Below are positions 45,211 through 56,530 of a stretch of 64,000 nt of DNA, piece after piece. Source of the stretch: Omphiscola glabra (Eukaryota > Mollusca > Gastropoda > Lymnaeidae); assembly GCA_964017045.1 (NCBI GenBank), contig OZ024802.1:30776793-30840792 (forward strand). The letters are read 5' to 3'. Positions within the stretch are counted from its first letter, which is position 1. The number at the start of each line of letters is the position of its first letter. Below the pieces are notes generated by a model. It had not been told where the DNA came from, did no database searches, and saw only the letters and a program-made list of their open reading frames with translations. A program made the position numbers and the translations under genes.

Positions 45211-45730
45211 GTGAAAGGAAAGGAGCATAACAAGGTATGGGAAAACATGGAGCTAAAAAATTTAAAAAAACGCATCAAAGCAACGAACGTGTCGGCAAGA
45301 TGCCTTCTTCAGCGAACAAAAAAAACCCAGTAAAAACAATATTAAATAATATAAATAAACACGTAGCTGAAATGTAGTATTTTTTGAAGAATTGATGGAT
45401 TAATTCTTTAATTGGAGTAGAAATGCGCTGTCTGTCACATTTAATTAAAGGATTGCCCTTCCCTTGATATCCACCCCCCCCCCCCCCACTTGCATGATTG
45501 ATGGCCTCAAATGTGTGTTTGATTTTGTCTTTTATTTTCGCTTGTTTAAAATCCGTGCAGATTTGACCTGAATATGTCAAAACCCGTTATCCAAACTGGG
45601 TCCTCGCAACGGGCATTGGAAAAGGGGTGGGGGTGGCGCCCGTGTCTTGGGCGCACATTTTGTCTATATAGAGGTGTAGAGTCTTCAATCGCCGCCAACG
45701 GATGCTCATTACAATCTAAGATTGTGCAAT
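45211..45730. other. spacer with dispersed motif
   Basis: Contains the minus-strand dispersed motif near 45281 and poly-C at 45473-45487. The 45590-45730 part looks coding-like on either strand but I could not identify it. Confidence 0.45.
45277..45320 (-). mobile_element. dispersed CTGAAGAAGGC motif, copy 3
   Basis: On the minus strand reads GCTGAAGAAGGCATCTTGCC then GACACGTTCG, the same arrangement as the core at 23935 and 28764. Confidence 0.4.
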
Positions 45731-45995
45731 GCCGCGGCCATGGACAGTTTGCCCCGGCCATGGACAGTTTGCCCCGGCCATGGACAGTTTGCGCCGGCCA
45801 TGGACAGTTTTCCCCGGCCATGGACAGTTTGCCCCGGCCATGGACAGTTTGCCCCGGCCATGGACAGTTTGCCCCGGCCATGGACAGTTTGCCCCGGCCA
45901 TGGACAGTTTGCCCCGGCCATGGACAGTTTGCCCCGGCCATTGACAGTTTGCCCCGGCCATGGACAGTTTGCCCCGGCCATGGACAGTTTGCCCC
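45731..45995. repeat. 20-bp tandem repeat, 13 copies
   Basis: Unit GCCCCGGCCATGGACAGTTT, almost perfect. Each unit has the CCATGG palindrome. Frames are open on both strands. Confidence 0.97.
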
Positions 45996-46059
45996 AACTT
46001 ATAGAACACAAACCATTAACAAAGAGCTTGCGGACTGACCTCAGACGTGTCATGGCGCC

Positions 46060-46436
46060 CCAACCGGAAACCATTAACCTTATTGAAAAATTAGTGAAAG
46101 ATATCTCTTTCTGTGTCCCCGCCCCAAACAATGGACTTCTCTTCCACTACACATCCGCAATATAACAACCATCACAGCCTTCAAAACTGCACTCAAAACA
46201 CATCTCTCTATCCTGACCGATTCCCCCCTCTGACCGATAGACGATACTGCTGGGTGCCGCCCATGGCTTGACATTTAATAAGTTATTGTTTTGTTTTATT
46301 TAATTAATGTATGTTAATTTTTAAGTTCATGATTATGTTTGTTAAATTGTATGTACAGCGTGGTGAGCCCAGCCCTAAGTTGGGGTACTAAGCTATAAAA
46401 AAACTTCTTAAAATAATAATAATAATAATTTATTTT
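46060..46436 (+). mobile_element. CR1/L2-like LINE 3' end, copy 1
   Basis: Homologous to 62230-62598. It contains CTTCCACTACACATCCGCAA (coding LHIRN in relatives), CATCACAGCCTTCAAAACTG (AFKTALKTHL), and the non-coding tail TACAGCGTGGTGAGCCCAGC followed by (AAT)n at about 46412-46432. In-frame stops and a missing block show it is dead. The 3' hairpin stem is decayed here (AGCGTGGT against ACTAAGCT). Confidence 0.82.
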
Positions 46437-47212
46437 GCGAAAAAAATTGACTTTTGCGAATACTTTTAAAAGTAGGAGAAGGAAAGAAAAAGGAAAAAAA
46501 ATATAACTATTAAAATAATATGTAATATACTGTAGATGTTGCGACGTGACGTCACTGTCAACAAAGTTTTTTTATCCCAACAGTCCCAGTGAACAGTTGC
46601 AGTAATATGTGTGGAATTCCGGCCTAAAATAACAATGAAGTCATTATGAGCAGAATTACAATGCACATCTCGGCATTCTCGGGATGACGTCATTTTCAGG
46701 AACGAATTTAACGGGCGATCTTATGGGACCTTGCTTGCCCTTCAATATTGGTTTTATTATTATGATTCTCGTCATATAATTTTTTTTTTATGATTAACTT
46801 CATAAAAATTATAATTTTTATGATTCACTTCATATAAATTATTATTATTATGATTCACTTCATATAAATTTATGGTATGAAACAACTCCTTTATTTATTG
46901 GATGTAGAATTCCGCTGGCGGGCCGCATATAGCCTGCGGGTCTGACGTTCCCCACCACCACTTTAAGGGGAGTGGGGTCTGAGATTTGTGATAGATTGTG
47001 ACGAACTGTATGGACGGCCCCCTCGACCTATTTGAAGGGGACACCTTCACTAGAAATGTAGAACAAAGGAAGGCAAAAGTAATTTAAATACATTATGTAT
47101 CATTACTGTCAACGTGGACTAGAATCCGCTATGTCGGATTCTTTACCCGTTATTACAGTATGACACTCTGACTCTACACCCGTTTGATATTAATAGACAA
47201 AAGCACTTAATA
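46437..47212. other. AT-rich spacer
   Basis: Holds a ~35-bp repeat (46785-46872) with TTATGATTCACTTCATA three times, and TGACGTCA at 46547 and 46685, 138 bp apart. GCGGGCCGCATATAGCC (46918) resembles the end of the hAT-like MITE at 21387. No gene recognised. Confidence 0.55.
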
Positions 47213-47411
47213 CAGTGGTTCTCAACCTTCCGAATTCCTATAAACCCATTATAACAGTTCCCCATGTTGAGGCGACCCCCAAATACACAATTATTTTCGT
47301 TGCTACTACATAACTGTAGAGTATATGTGTTTTCCGATGGTCTTAGGCGACCCCTGTGAAATGGTCGTTCGATCCCCAAAGGGGTCACGACCCACAGGTT
47401 AAGAACCGCTG
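47213..47411 (+). mobile_element. SPIN-like hAT MITE, copy 4
   Basis: Begins CAGTGGTTCTCAACCTTCCG and ends GGTTAAGAACCGCTG. Target duplication ACTTAATA/ACTTAGTA (7 of 8). Confidence 0.92.
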
Positions 47412-47484
47412 ACTTAGTATTTTTAAAAAAAAAGGGAAAATCACATTTGAGACATTTACAATATTAGGAAAGGGAGTTAAACTG

Positions 47485-47615
47485 GGGGATGGGGTTGCAG
47501 GATTGGGAGGAGGATGGGGGAGGGATGGGAAGGGACGGGGTTGCAGGATTGGGAGGAGTATGGGGGGGATGGGGTTGCAGGATTGGGAGGAGGATTGGGG
47601 CAGGGATGGGGGTTA
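47485..47615. repeat. ~40-bp G-rich repeat, 3 copies
   Basis: GGGGTTGCAGGATTGGGAGG recurs three times with spacers rich in GGGATGGG. Confidence 0.92.
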
Positions 47616-48003
47616 ATTCAAAAGAACAGAAGCAGTTGCTGAAGCTTGAATTCACCAGATACACACAGTCATACGGATGTGCAGACAGACACAGACACAC
47701 ACAGACAGATGGCAATATGGCTGATGTTTACTCACGCATCTCTCATTGCCGGCCGGGTTGCCGGGAGAAGGAGGGGTGGTGGACGAGTCTATGCCGGAAG
47801 TAGCACGTATAAGAAGTGCTGCGGCTAGCACGGTCAGATGGGAAGTGGCTGATAGCCCTTTGGCCGGTGTGGGTGAGTGGGGATATGTGTGTGTGTGTGT
47901 GTGTGTGCATCTAATCATCAAATTTGAGATGGAATTGATGTTTGCTTCCCCCCCCCCCCCAACCCCGTTTCTAGTTTTTCACTTGTCGGTGATTCAAACA
48001 TGA
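47616..48003. other. spacer with GT run
   Basis: GT microsatellite at 47887-47908, poly-C at 47950-47960. Nothing coding recognised. Confidence 0.5.
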
Positions 48004-48411
48004 ACATTATTGAATAGTGGACATTATTGAATAGTGGACATTATTGAATAGTGGACATTATTGAATGGTGGACATTATTGAATAGTGGACATTATTGAAT
48101 AGTGGACATTATTGAATGGTGGACATTATTGAATAGTGGACATTATTGAATAGTGGACATTATTGAATAGTGGACATTATTGAATAGTGGACATTATTGA
48201 ATAGTGGACATTATTGAATAGTGGACATTATTGAATGGTGGACATTATTGAATAGTGGACATTATTGAATAGTGGACATTATTGAATGGTGGACATTATT
48301 GAATGGTGGACATTATTGAATAGTGGACATTATTGAATAGTGGACATTATTGAATAGTGGACATTATTGAATGGTGGACATTATTGAATAGTGGACATTA
48401 TTGAATAGTGC
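48004..48411. repeat. 17-bp tandem repeat, 24 copies
   Basis: Unit ATTATTGAATAGTGGAC with an A-to-G variant (GAATGGTGG) in about six units. Degenerate single units continue to about 48590, where the next array starts. Confidence 0.97.
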
Positions 48412-48590
48412 CATGGTGGTCAATTTTAATAGGGGGCATTTTTAAAAGTGGGTATTCATAACATTGTGCGCATTAGGCTTATCGAAAAGTGGACATTATT
48501 GAATAATCGACAAAGTATATGGTGGACAATATTGAAAAGTGGACATCTATAAAATGGGCCTATCTGAATACATGACATTACTGGACATTA

Positions 48591-50100
48591 TATTGAACAC
48601 AACTCAAGGCATGTTTCTGTGACGAACACAAGCAGATGTATTGAACACAACTCGAGGCATGTTTCTGTGACGAACACAAGCAGATGTATTGAACACAACT
48701 AAAGGCATGTTTCTGTGACGAACACAAGCAGATGTATTGAACACAACTCGAGGCATGTTTCTGTGACGAACACAAGCAGACGTATTGAACACAACTAAAG
48801 GCATTTTTCCGTGACGAACACAAGCAGACGTATTGAACACAACTAAAGGCATTTTTCTGTGACGAACACAAGCAGATGTATTGAACACAACTCAAGGCAT
48901 GTTTCTGTGACGAACACAAGCAGATGTATTGAACACAACTAAAGGCATGTTTCTGTGACGAACACAAGCAGATGTATTGAACACAAATCGAGGCATGTTT
49001 CTGTGACGAACACAAGCAGACGTATTGAACACAACTCAAGGCATGTTTCTGTAACGAACACAAGCAGACGTATTGAACACAACTCGAGGCATGTTTCTGT
49101 GACGAACACAAGCAGATGTGTTGAACACAACTCGAGGCATGTTTCTGTGACGAACACAAACAAATGTGTTGAACACAACTCAAGGCATGTTTCTGTGATG
49201 AACACAAGCAGGTGTATTGAACACAACTCGAGGCATGTTTCTGTGACGAACACAAGCAGGTGTATTGAACACAACTCGAGGCATGTTTCTGTGACGAACA
49301 CAAGCAGGTGTATTGAACACAACTCGAGGCATGTTTCTGTGACGAACACAAGCAGATGTATTGAACACAACTAAAGGCATGTTTCTGTGACGAACACAGG
49401 CAGATGTATTGAACACAACTAAAGGCATGTTTCTGTGACGAACACAAGCAGGTGTATTGAACACAACTAAAGGCATTTTTCCGTGACGAACACAAGCAGA
49501 TGTGTTGAACACAACTCGAGGCATGTTTCTGTGACGAACACAAACAAATGTGTTGAACACAACTCAAGGCATGTTTCTGTGATGAACACAAGCAGGTGTA
49601 TTGAACACAACTCGAGGCATGTTTCTGTGACGAACACAAGCAGGTGTATTGAACACAACTCGAGGCATGTTTCTGTGACGAACACAAGCAGGTGTATTGA
49701 ACACAACTCGAGGCATGTTTCTGTGACGAACACAAGCAGATGTATTGAACACAACTAAAGGCATGTTTCTGTGACGAACACAGGCAGATGTATTGAACAC
49801 AACTAAAGGCATGTTTCTGTGACGAACACAAGCAGGTGTATTGAACACAACTAAAGGCATTTTTCCGTGACGAACACAAGCAGATGTGTTGAACACAACT
49901 CGAGGCATGTTTCTGTGACGAACACAAACAAATGTGTTGAACACAACTCAAGGCATGTTTCTGTGATGAACACAAGCAGGTGTATTGAACACAACTCGAG
50001 GCATGTTTCTGTGACGAACACAAGCAGGTGTATTGAACACAACCAAAGACATTTTTCCGTGACGAACACAAACAGACGTATTGAACACAACGCAAAGCAT
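48591..50100. repeat. 48-bp tandem repeat, ~31 copies, 384-bp higher-order repeat
   Basis: Units read GTATTGAACACAACTCGAGG, CATGTTTCTGTGACGAACAC, AAGCAGAT. From about 49100 the order of variants repeats every 8 units: the rare string AAACAAATG is at 49158, 49542 and 49926, exactly 384 bp apart. A minus-strand frame of 516 codons (48578-50128) encodes a Cys-rich 16-residue repeat (YTCLCSSQKHASSCVQ). Other frames on both strands are open too, unit variants change amino acids, and there is no unique domain, so coding is unlikely but not excluded. Confidence 0.97.
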
Positions 50101-50347
50101 ATTTCATAAATGAATGAATAGTTAGCATAAATTATAAATGTCGCTAGGCGGCCAGGGGTGGGGGGGGGGGGTGGGGACATGGGGGGGTAAGATATTAAAT
50201 TAATTGTTGAGATGTGGATTTGAAGGTGACTTACTACGTCATTCGGAATGTACCACGTGACATTTAAATTTTGATTTGGGATGTACGATTATTTCGATTG
50301 GCGCTATAAATAGAATCACGATAAAACTTTGGACAGAGTCATTTAAT
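50101..50347. other. short spacer with poly-G
   Basis: Poly-G near 50160-50171 and a TATAAATAG string near 50305. No gene recognised. Confidence 0.5.
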
Positions 50348-50575
50348 ATGTGGAGTCATAAGTTGCATCTGAATGGGGGTCATAGGTGGTCTTTTGATAG
50401 GGGTCATAAGTTGCATTCTAATGGGGGTCATAGGTAGTCTTTTGATAGGGGTCATAAGTTGCATTCTAATGGGGGTCATAGGTGGTCTTTTGATAGGGGT
50501 CATAAGTTGCATTCTAATGGGGGTGATATGTGGTCTTTTGATAGGGGTCATAAGTGGTCTTTGAACAGGGGTCAT
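50348..50575. repeat. 48-bp tandem repeat, ~4.7 copies
   Basis: Units of GGGGGTCATAGGTGGTCTTT, TGATAGGGGTCATAAGTTGC, ATTCTAAT. The two halves share GGGGTCATA, suggesting origin from a ~24-bp ancestor. Confidence 0.96.
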
Positions 50576-50676
50576 TTCGTCTTGGGGTATGGGACACTGG
50601 TGGTGGTGTTGTTGTTTTTTGGACAGGGGTCTCTGTAAAGTTTTTTTTTAAATCGTGGTAATTAAAGGCATAGGTG

Positions 50677-50812
50677 TGTGGTCGTGTACATAAGGTAGCA
50701 CTGGTATGTGTGGTCGTGTACATAAGGTAGCACTGGTATGTGTGATCATTTACATAAGGTAGCACTGGTATGTGTGGTCATTTACATAAGGTAGCACTGG
50801 TATGTGTGATCG
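50677..50812. repeat. 32-bp tandem repeat, ~4 copies
   Basis: Units of AAGGTAGCACTGGTATGTGT then GGTCGTGTACAT. Confidence 0.96.
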
Positions 50813-50855
50813 CTTATATAAAGTAGTGCTAGGAGCGGCTACGTTTTTTACCCTT

Positions 50856-51500
50856 AATGACCCCTGATTACCCCTGTTTCTGCACAGTAAGACCCCTGAT
50901 GACCACTGTTTCTGCACAGTAAGACCCCTGATGACCCTTGTATCTGCACAGTAAGACCCCTGATGACCCCTGTTTCTGCACAGTAAGACCCCTGATGACC
51001 CTTGTTTCTGCACAGTAAGACCCCTGATGACCCCTGTTTCTGCACAGTAAGACCCCTGATGACCCTGTTTCTGCACAGTAAGACCCCTGATGACCCCTGT
51101 TTCAGCACAGTAAGACCCCTGATGACCCCTGTTTCTGCACAGTAAGATCCCTGATGACCCCTGTTTCTGCACAGTAAGACCCCTGATGACCCTTGTTTCT
51201 GCACAGTAAGACCCCTGATGACCCCTGTTTCTGCACAGTAAGACCCCTGATGACCCCTGTTTCTGCACAGTAAGACCCCTGATGACCCCTGTTTCTGCAC
51301 AGTAAGATCCCTGATGACCCCTGTTTCTGCACAGTTAGACCCCTGATGACTCTTGTTTCTGCACAGTAAGACCCCTGATTACCCTTGTTTCTGCACAGTA
51401 AGACCCCTGATGACCCCTGTTTCTGCACAGTAAGACCCCTGATTACCCCTGTTTCTGCACAGTAAGACCCCTGATGACCCCTGTTTCTGCACAGTAAGAA
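50856..51500. repeat. 32-bp tandem repeat, ~20 copies
   Basis: Unit ACAGTAAGACCCCTGATGAC plus CCCTGTTTCTGC, homogeneous, with TTGTTTC and TGATTAC variants. Minus-strand frames (32-residue period over three units) are artefacts. Confidence 0.97.
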
Positions 51501-52102
51501 AGAAAGAAGAAAAAAAACTTACCCAAAAGCACCGAGGAGATCACCAAAAATTGTTGAAACAGAAACTCCATTTTGATTTCTCCTCACCCCTCCTCTTCCT
51601 CACCCTTCCTCCTCCTTTCAAACGCCGACCTCAGGAGAATTCAACGCCTCTCCTCGAAGAGTAGTATCCCAATAACTCCAGGCCGTCGGATTAAATTTGA
51701 GGGCAGCAACAGTGGGACGTCACAAATCATGTCATGGAACCGTGGACTGTAAGCAGCCGTTTGAACAGAACTGTCAAACAATTTATTTATTTATTTACTT
51801 TTTTGGGTGGGGGGGGGGGGGTTAGTTCCTGGAGTGTGTGTTTCTATGTTTGTGTGTGTGTGTCTGTGTTTAACTTATTTCATATTATAATTTATTTCTA
51901 TATAAATTATATTATAATTTATTTCTATATAAATTATTAGTATCCAGCATTATGCTTTATTATTGTGTATTTTGTGTGTAATAGTATACCAATTCCTCCA
52001 AGTGTATCTTAAAGTTAAAGTGTATTTTTACCGAGTTAACCTGCACTATCCCATATTGTCCCATATCCTTACGGTAGTCGTGCGATGCTGCTTGTCATAA
52101 GG
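51501..52102. other. unique spacer
   Basis: Poly-G at 51810-51822; a TTATTTCTATATAAATTATA duplication at about 51892-51938. No gene recognised. Confidence 0.5.
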
Positions 52103-52300
52103 CAGCGGTTCTCAACCTGTGGGTCGCGACCCCTTTTGGGGGGTCGAATGACCCTCTAATGGGATCGCCTAAGACCATCCTAAAACACATATGCATCATA
52201 GTTATGATGTAGCAACGAAAATAATTTTGTGGTTGGGGGTCGCCACAACATGAGGAACGGTATTAAAGGGTCGCGACATCAGTAAGGTTGAGAACCACTG
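52103..52300 (-). mobile_element. SPIN-like hAT MITE, copy 5
   Basis: Inverted orientation: begins CAGCGGTTCTCAACCTGTGG and ends AAGGTTGAGAACCACTG. Perfect 8-bp target duplication TCATAAGG (52095-52102 and 52301-52308). Confidence 0.94.
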
Positions 52301-52397
52301 TCATAAGGGGTGAGATGTCGGTCATTTTGAAGGATGTGATTTATTTTTTTTATTATTATTTTTTAATATAAATATTTGTTCCTGAGATTGTGTAGAC

Positions 52398-52593
52398 CAG
52401 CAGTTCTCAACCTGTGGGTCACGACATCTTTGGGGGTCACGCAACCCTTTCCAAGGGGTCGTCTACGACCATCTGAATACACATAAACTCTACAGTTATG
52501 CAGTAGAAACAAAGATAATTTTATGGCGGGGGGTCGCCACAACATAACGGACTGTATTTAAAGTGGTGGCATTAGGAAGGCTGAGAACCACTG
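52398..52593 (-). mobile_element. SPIN-like hAT MITE, copy 6
   Basis: Inverted orientation: begins CAGCAGTTCTCAACCTGTGG and ends AAGGCTGAGAACCACTG. Perfect target duplication GTGTAGAC (52390-52397 and 52594-52601). Directly after it comes CAGCGGTGGGCAAACC, which looks like the terminus of a different hAT element. Confidence 0.93.
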
Positions 52594-52601
52594 GTGTAGA
52601 C

Positions 52602-53227
52602 CAGCGGTGGGCAAACCTTTGACACACTTTTATCCCACTTTAAACAAATTAAGAAACACTAGTATTAAATAAAAACCGAATGAAGAAATCAACTGTTGAA
52701 TACTATTTGAACCCCCGAAGGCGGCGCCTCTGCTAGGAGATAATAACTAACAGGGGTTTACACTTCCAATGGGCGTCAAGCAAGCAAAACAAGAAACTTT
52801 GAGAGCAGTCCGGAAAAAATAACATCCAGGGCCATAACCTTTTTTTTTGTTAGAGCAGACACGTGTCTGGCTGGGCGTTCAGCAGCAGAGCCGTACGTCT
52901 CCGCACCATGGTGCGTCCATCTTCTGACCAATGATGCGTAAGTTGTGTCTCGGGGAATTCACGAAGGAATTTTTTTTTAAAAAACACGTGTCATCTCATT
53001 AAAACCTTTTCACATCCCAGACACTTTCCTTCGAGCACCGGGATCTCCGGATCCACTCATTTCCCAATGGCCCGAGCTGCGTTTCTTCCACCTCAGGAAC
53101 ACATCTTATAAAAAAAACATCACCTCACAACATCCTCCATATTGACCGACATATCGCACCTTATGACAAACTGCATCTAATTACTGCATTAAGGATAAGC
53201 GAATTTTGTCCTATCGTATCTTAAAAC
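52602..53227. other. spacer starting with a hAT-like terminus
   Basis: The first 16 bases CAGCGGTGGGCAAACC resemble a hAT terminus, but I found no matching far end. The rest is unique, without a recognised gene. Confidence 0.45.
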
Positions 53228-53390
53228 TCGTATCCGGAAATTTGATTGAAAAAAATTTTGTCGACGGAAAATTTATCTACGGAAGGTTTGGTCGAACGGA
53301 AATTTGATCGAATTTTATTTTCAGATCACACGATCAAATTTGGCGTCAAATTTCTGTTTGAGCGCATTATTTTGTTTTACTAAATATAAT
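53228..53390. mobile_element. fold-back MITE, half copy
   Basis: Starts TATCCGGAAATTTGATTG and carries the GTCGACGGAAAATTTAT, GGTCGAACGGAAATTTG, CACACGATCAAATTT and ATTATTTTGTTTTACTA blocks of the fold-back element at 27190-27474. Only one arm plus the centre is present. Confidence 0.8.
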
Positions 53391-53614
53391 AGTGCGTTCC
53401 TACATTGGTCTTTTACTATCCCATATTATCAAATAGTATGCTTCATTATCTTATATTATCCTACGTGATACATGATACTTTCTTAGACTTCGACTTTACC
53501 GCTGAACATAGTCAACTTGATTTTTAATTTTAATACATGCATGTGCTCCGGTCAAGGGTCAGTGAAAGAACTGCCTGTCACGTAAAGGTTAGAATTTTAA
53601 TTACATTAAGGCTA

Positions 53615-53840
53615 TCAATGATAAGTCTATCAAGAATAAGTCTATCAAGAATAAGTCTATCAACGATAAGTCTACAAAAGATAGGTCGATCAAGGATAAG
53701 TCTATCAAAGATAAGTCTATCAACGATAATTCTATCAATGATAAATCTATCACGGATAAGTCTATCAAGTGTAAGACTATCAATGATAAGTCTATCAAGG
53801 ATAAGTCTGTCAAGGATACGTCTATCAAGGATGTGATGAC
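53615..53840. repeat. 15-bp tandem repeat, 15 copies
   Basis: Unit AAGTCTATCAANGAT with point variants; open frames on both strands result from the period. Confidence 0.96.
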
Positions 53841-54616
53841 ACGTTGTTCTTATTGTTTTAACGGTCAAAAGCGAATTACCTAAGCACGTGCTCGGCCACA
53901 CGTGAGTAAACAAACCAAAAAATGCACCACCACCTTAGTTCACTTCATCACAAGCTAACTACATCCGGGAGCAGACGAGAAGAAGCTGAAACCGCCACAG
54001 TCACCAGCGAATCCACCAAACTTTGTTGTTCTGGCGTCCCGAGCCCCCCTCGTCAGATCGCAGTGCAAGCCCTCGCCAGAAAAACTCACGGCACGGGGGC
54101 TAACTTATCAGCCCTGAGTAACGCGACGGTCGACTCGTGACGCGGAGGGTGAGAGGGGTGTTGAGGTGGGTGGAATGTGGCGGGTTAATGGGGGTGGGGG
54201 TGGAGAGATCGCGAGCAGGCGCCATGCATACCACTGCACGCTCGCGGTTGTACGTGTGAGTAACGGGGTGAGTTGAGAGGGCTGGGGGTGGGGGGGCGGG
54301 CAGACGTGGCCTCCTGGCAGACGATGTCCATTCCTAAACTCGTAGTCCAAACATTTACCATGTTAGAGGTGACGGAGCGGAAAAGGGAGGGGGGGGTGTA
54401 AGTGGGGTGCTAAGCTACACCAAAGTGGTGAATAGATGGACATGGGGGGTGGGGGTGGGGGACTGGCAGATGAAGGTTGTTAATGACATTGTAATCTCGC
54501 TTATTACCAGGTCTGTGTGGCGTGGTCTTGGGGAACAAGAAAATCTCGTCTGAAAAATAAAGTCTATCACCGGTCGCAGTTTTTCTTTTCGTCCGTCTTG
54601 TCTGGGTGTTTAGCCG
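53841..54616. other. unique spacer
   Basis: No gene recognised; G-rich near 54180-54300 and 54390-54460. Confidence 0.5.
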
Positions 54617-55090
54617 GTCTTCAAACAATAGTCCTACAGGCAGTCCTACAGACACTCAGTCCTACCGACAGTTCTACAGCCAGTCCTAAAGACAGTTCTA
54701 CAGGAAGCCCTACAGACAGTCCTACAGACAGTTCTACAGCCAGCCCTACAGACAGTCCTACAGACAGTTCTACAGACAGTTCTACAGACAGCCAGTCCTA
54801 CAGACAGTTATACAGGCAGCCCTACCGACAGCCAGTCCTACAGACAGTTATACAAGCAGCCCTACAGACAGTCCTACAGACTGCCCTACAGACAGTCCTA
54901 CAGACAGTTCTTCAGACAGCCCAACAGACAGCCAGTCCTACCGACAGTTCTACAGACAGCCATACAGACAGCCAGTCCTACAGACAGTTATACAGGCAGC
55001 CCTATAGACAGCCAGTCCTACAGACAGTTCTACAAACAGTCCTACAGACAGACAGTCCAACAGACAGACCTACAGGCTGTTCTACACCAT
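54617..55090. repeat. 12-bp-based tandem repeat
   Basis: Built on TCCTACAGACAG and TTCTACAGACAG, often with a CCAG insertion (CAGCCAGTCCTACAGACAG), so spacing is irregular. About 38 twelve-base units. Confidence 0.95.
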
Positions 55091-56249
55091 ACCCGTGGCT
55101 CTTTATTGGTCAATATAATAGTCGCCCCCACCCTTTAAATATTTTTTTTTAAAAACCTTTTTACCGGAGTTCAGACGTTGAGCCTGAGCGCTCGCTGCGT
55201 GACACAGACATTTTCGTCCCTCAGCACTATTAATAATTAATATAAAACATGGGGAAGGGGGTGAAAAAGAAGCAGGACGCACCAGAAGCAAGATGTATAG
55301 ATATAGAAAACTGATTTAACATTAAGATTGACATTTTATGAGTATGGTATCTGAAAATGAAATAAAGACAACAGTTTAAAAAAGCTATATGACTTTAAAT
55401 TTAGATTTACCAATAGGTTTGTAAAAAAAAAAAATTCTTTGTTCGATGGCCGCATTGGTCATGCATAGATCATTCATAGATCTTTTTACACTGCTGAAGA
55501 TCAAGGTATAGATGTGTATCGGTAAGGTCGAGGCCGTACGGGGAATTTTTGAGCCACGAGCAAATACACATTTTGGACTCCATAAATTTCAAAATAACGA
55601 TTTCATAACGGGATTGTAGCCAAAAAACGCCAACCCCACCCCCCTCTTTTAAATAAAGGGGGGGGGGGGAGGAATATGGGCAAGGCCTCAGAGTGATTTG
55701 ATATGTTGCCTTGTCCTCTGCACGGCCCTGGGTCCGGTTACAGATAGTAACAGGATGTTAAAATCGTAATTTTTTTTAATTAAATGGTTCTCAAACTATG
55801 AGGACTAAATTTATTTTTTTATTTTTTTTAAAGTCAACTTTTGCCCTATTTATTCAATAATTGGCTGATGTCTAGTTGTGTGTCCGTGACATCATTTGCG
55901 TGGATTCACTCCCCTTATTTTTTTTATTAGAGTTACATTTTCATTAATATGACGGTGGCAAATATTTATTGGTTGATTAATTATAATTTTTAAAATTTCA
56001 TTGGTTGGCCTATTAAATATGTTAATGAGCTCCGCCACTTTATGAGATGTCTTTAGAAGTTGACCAGACTATGCTTCATTAATTTTTGGATATTCTTTTC
56101 GTTGGAACCTGAAATAAAGTGTGTAAACGTGTATTCCATGAAAATGTAAGTTGGGTTTTCATTACTTCTTTATTTTATAATTAATTTTGGCCACTTTTCT
56201 TTGTTTGTTTTTTTTTAATTTTCCTACTTTTCAGGGTCAAAACCCAGCG
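55091..56249. other. unique AT-rich spacer
   Basis: No gene recognised. Poly-G near 55659-55669; strongly AT-rich at 55790-56220. Confidence 0.5.
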
Positions 56250-56530
56250 CCACGTTAGGGTAAGGACTAAGGAGAGTGTCAAAACGCTGGTTCCGATATG
56301 GTCAAAACCCTGGTTAGGGAGAGGGTCAACACCCTGTTAGGGAGAGGGTCAAAACCCTGTTAGGGAGAGGGTCAAAAACATTGGTTAAGGAGAGGGTCAA
56401 AACCCTGTTAGGGAGAGGGTCAAAACCCTGTTAGGGAGAGGGTCAAAACCCTGTTAGGGAGAGGGTCAAAACCCTGGTTAGGGAGAGGGTCAAAACCGGG
56501 TTAGGGAGGAATTTAGGGTTCAGGTTAGGG
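56250..56530. repeat. 23-bp tandem repeat, ~11 copies
   Basis: Unit GTTAGGGAGAGGGTCAAAAC plus CCT. Each unit contains AGGGTCAAAACCCT, a small inverted repeat. It resembles TTAGGG but is not telomeric repeat. Confidence 0.95.

Noticed and set aside
45590..45730. Coding-like stretch next to the 20-bp array
   Set aside because: Open on both strands and not recognised as any domain; too short to call.
48578..50128. A 516-residue Cys-rich repeat protein on the minus strand
   Set aside because: Several other frames on both strands are open across the same array, and differences between units are mostly non-synonymous. Kept only as a finding to test by expression data.
56250..56530. Interstitial telomere sequence
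   Set aside because: The unit is 23 bp with one TTAGGG-like hexamer, not a (TTAGGG)n array; the 63.2-63.5 kb stretch is likewise too irregular.
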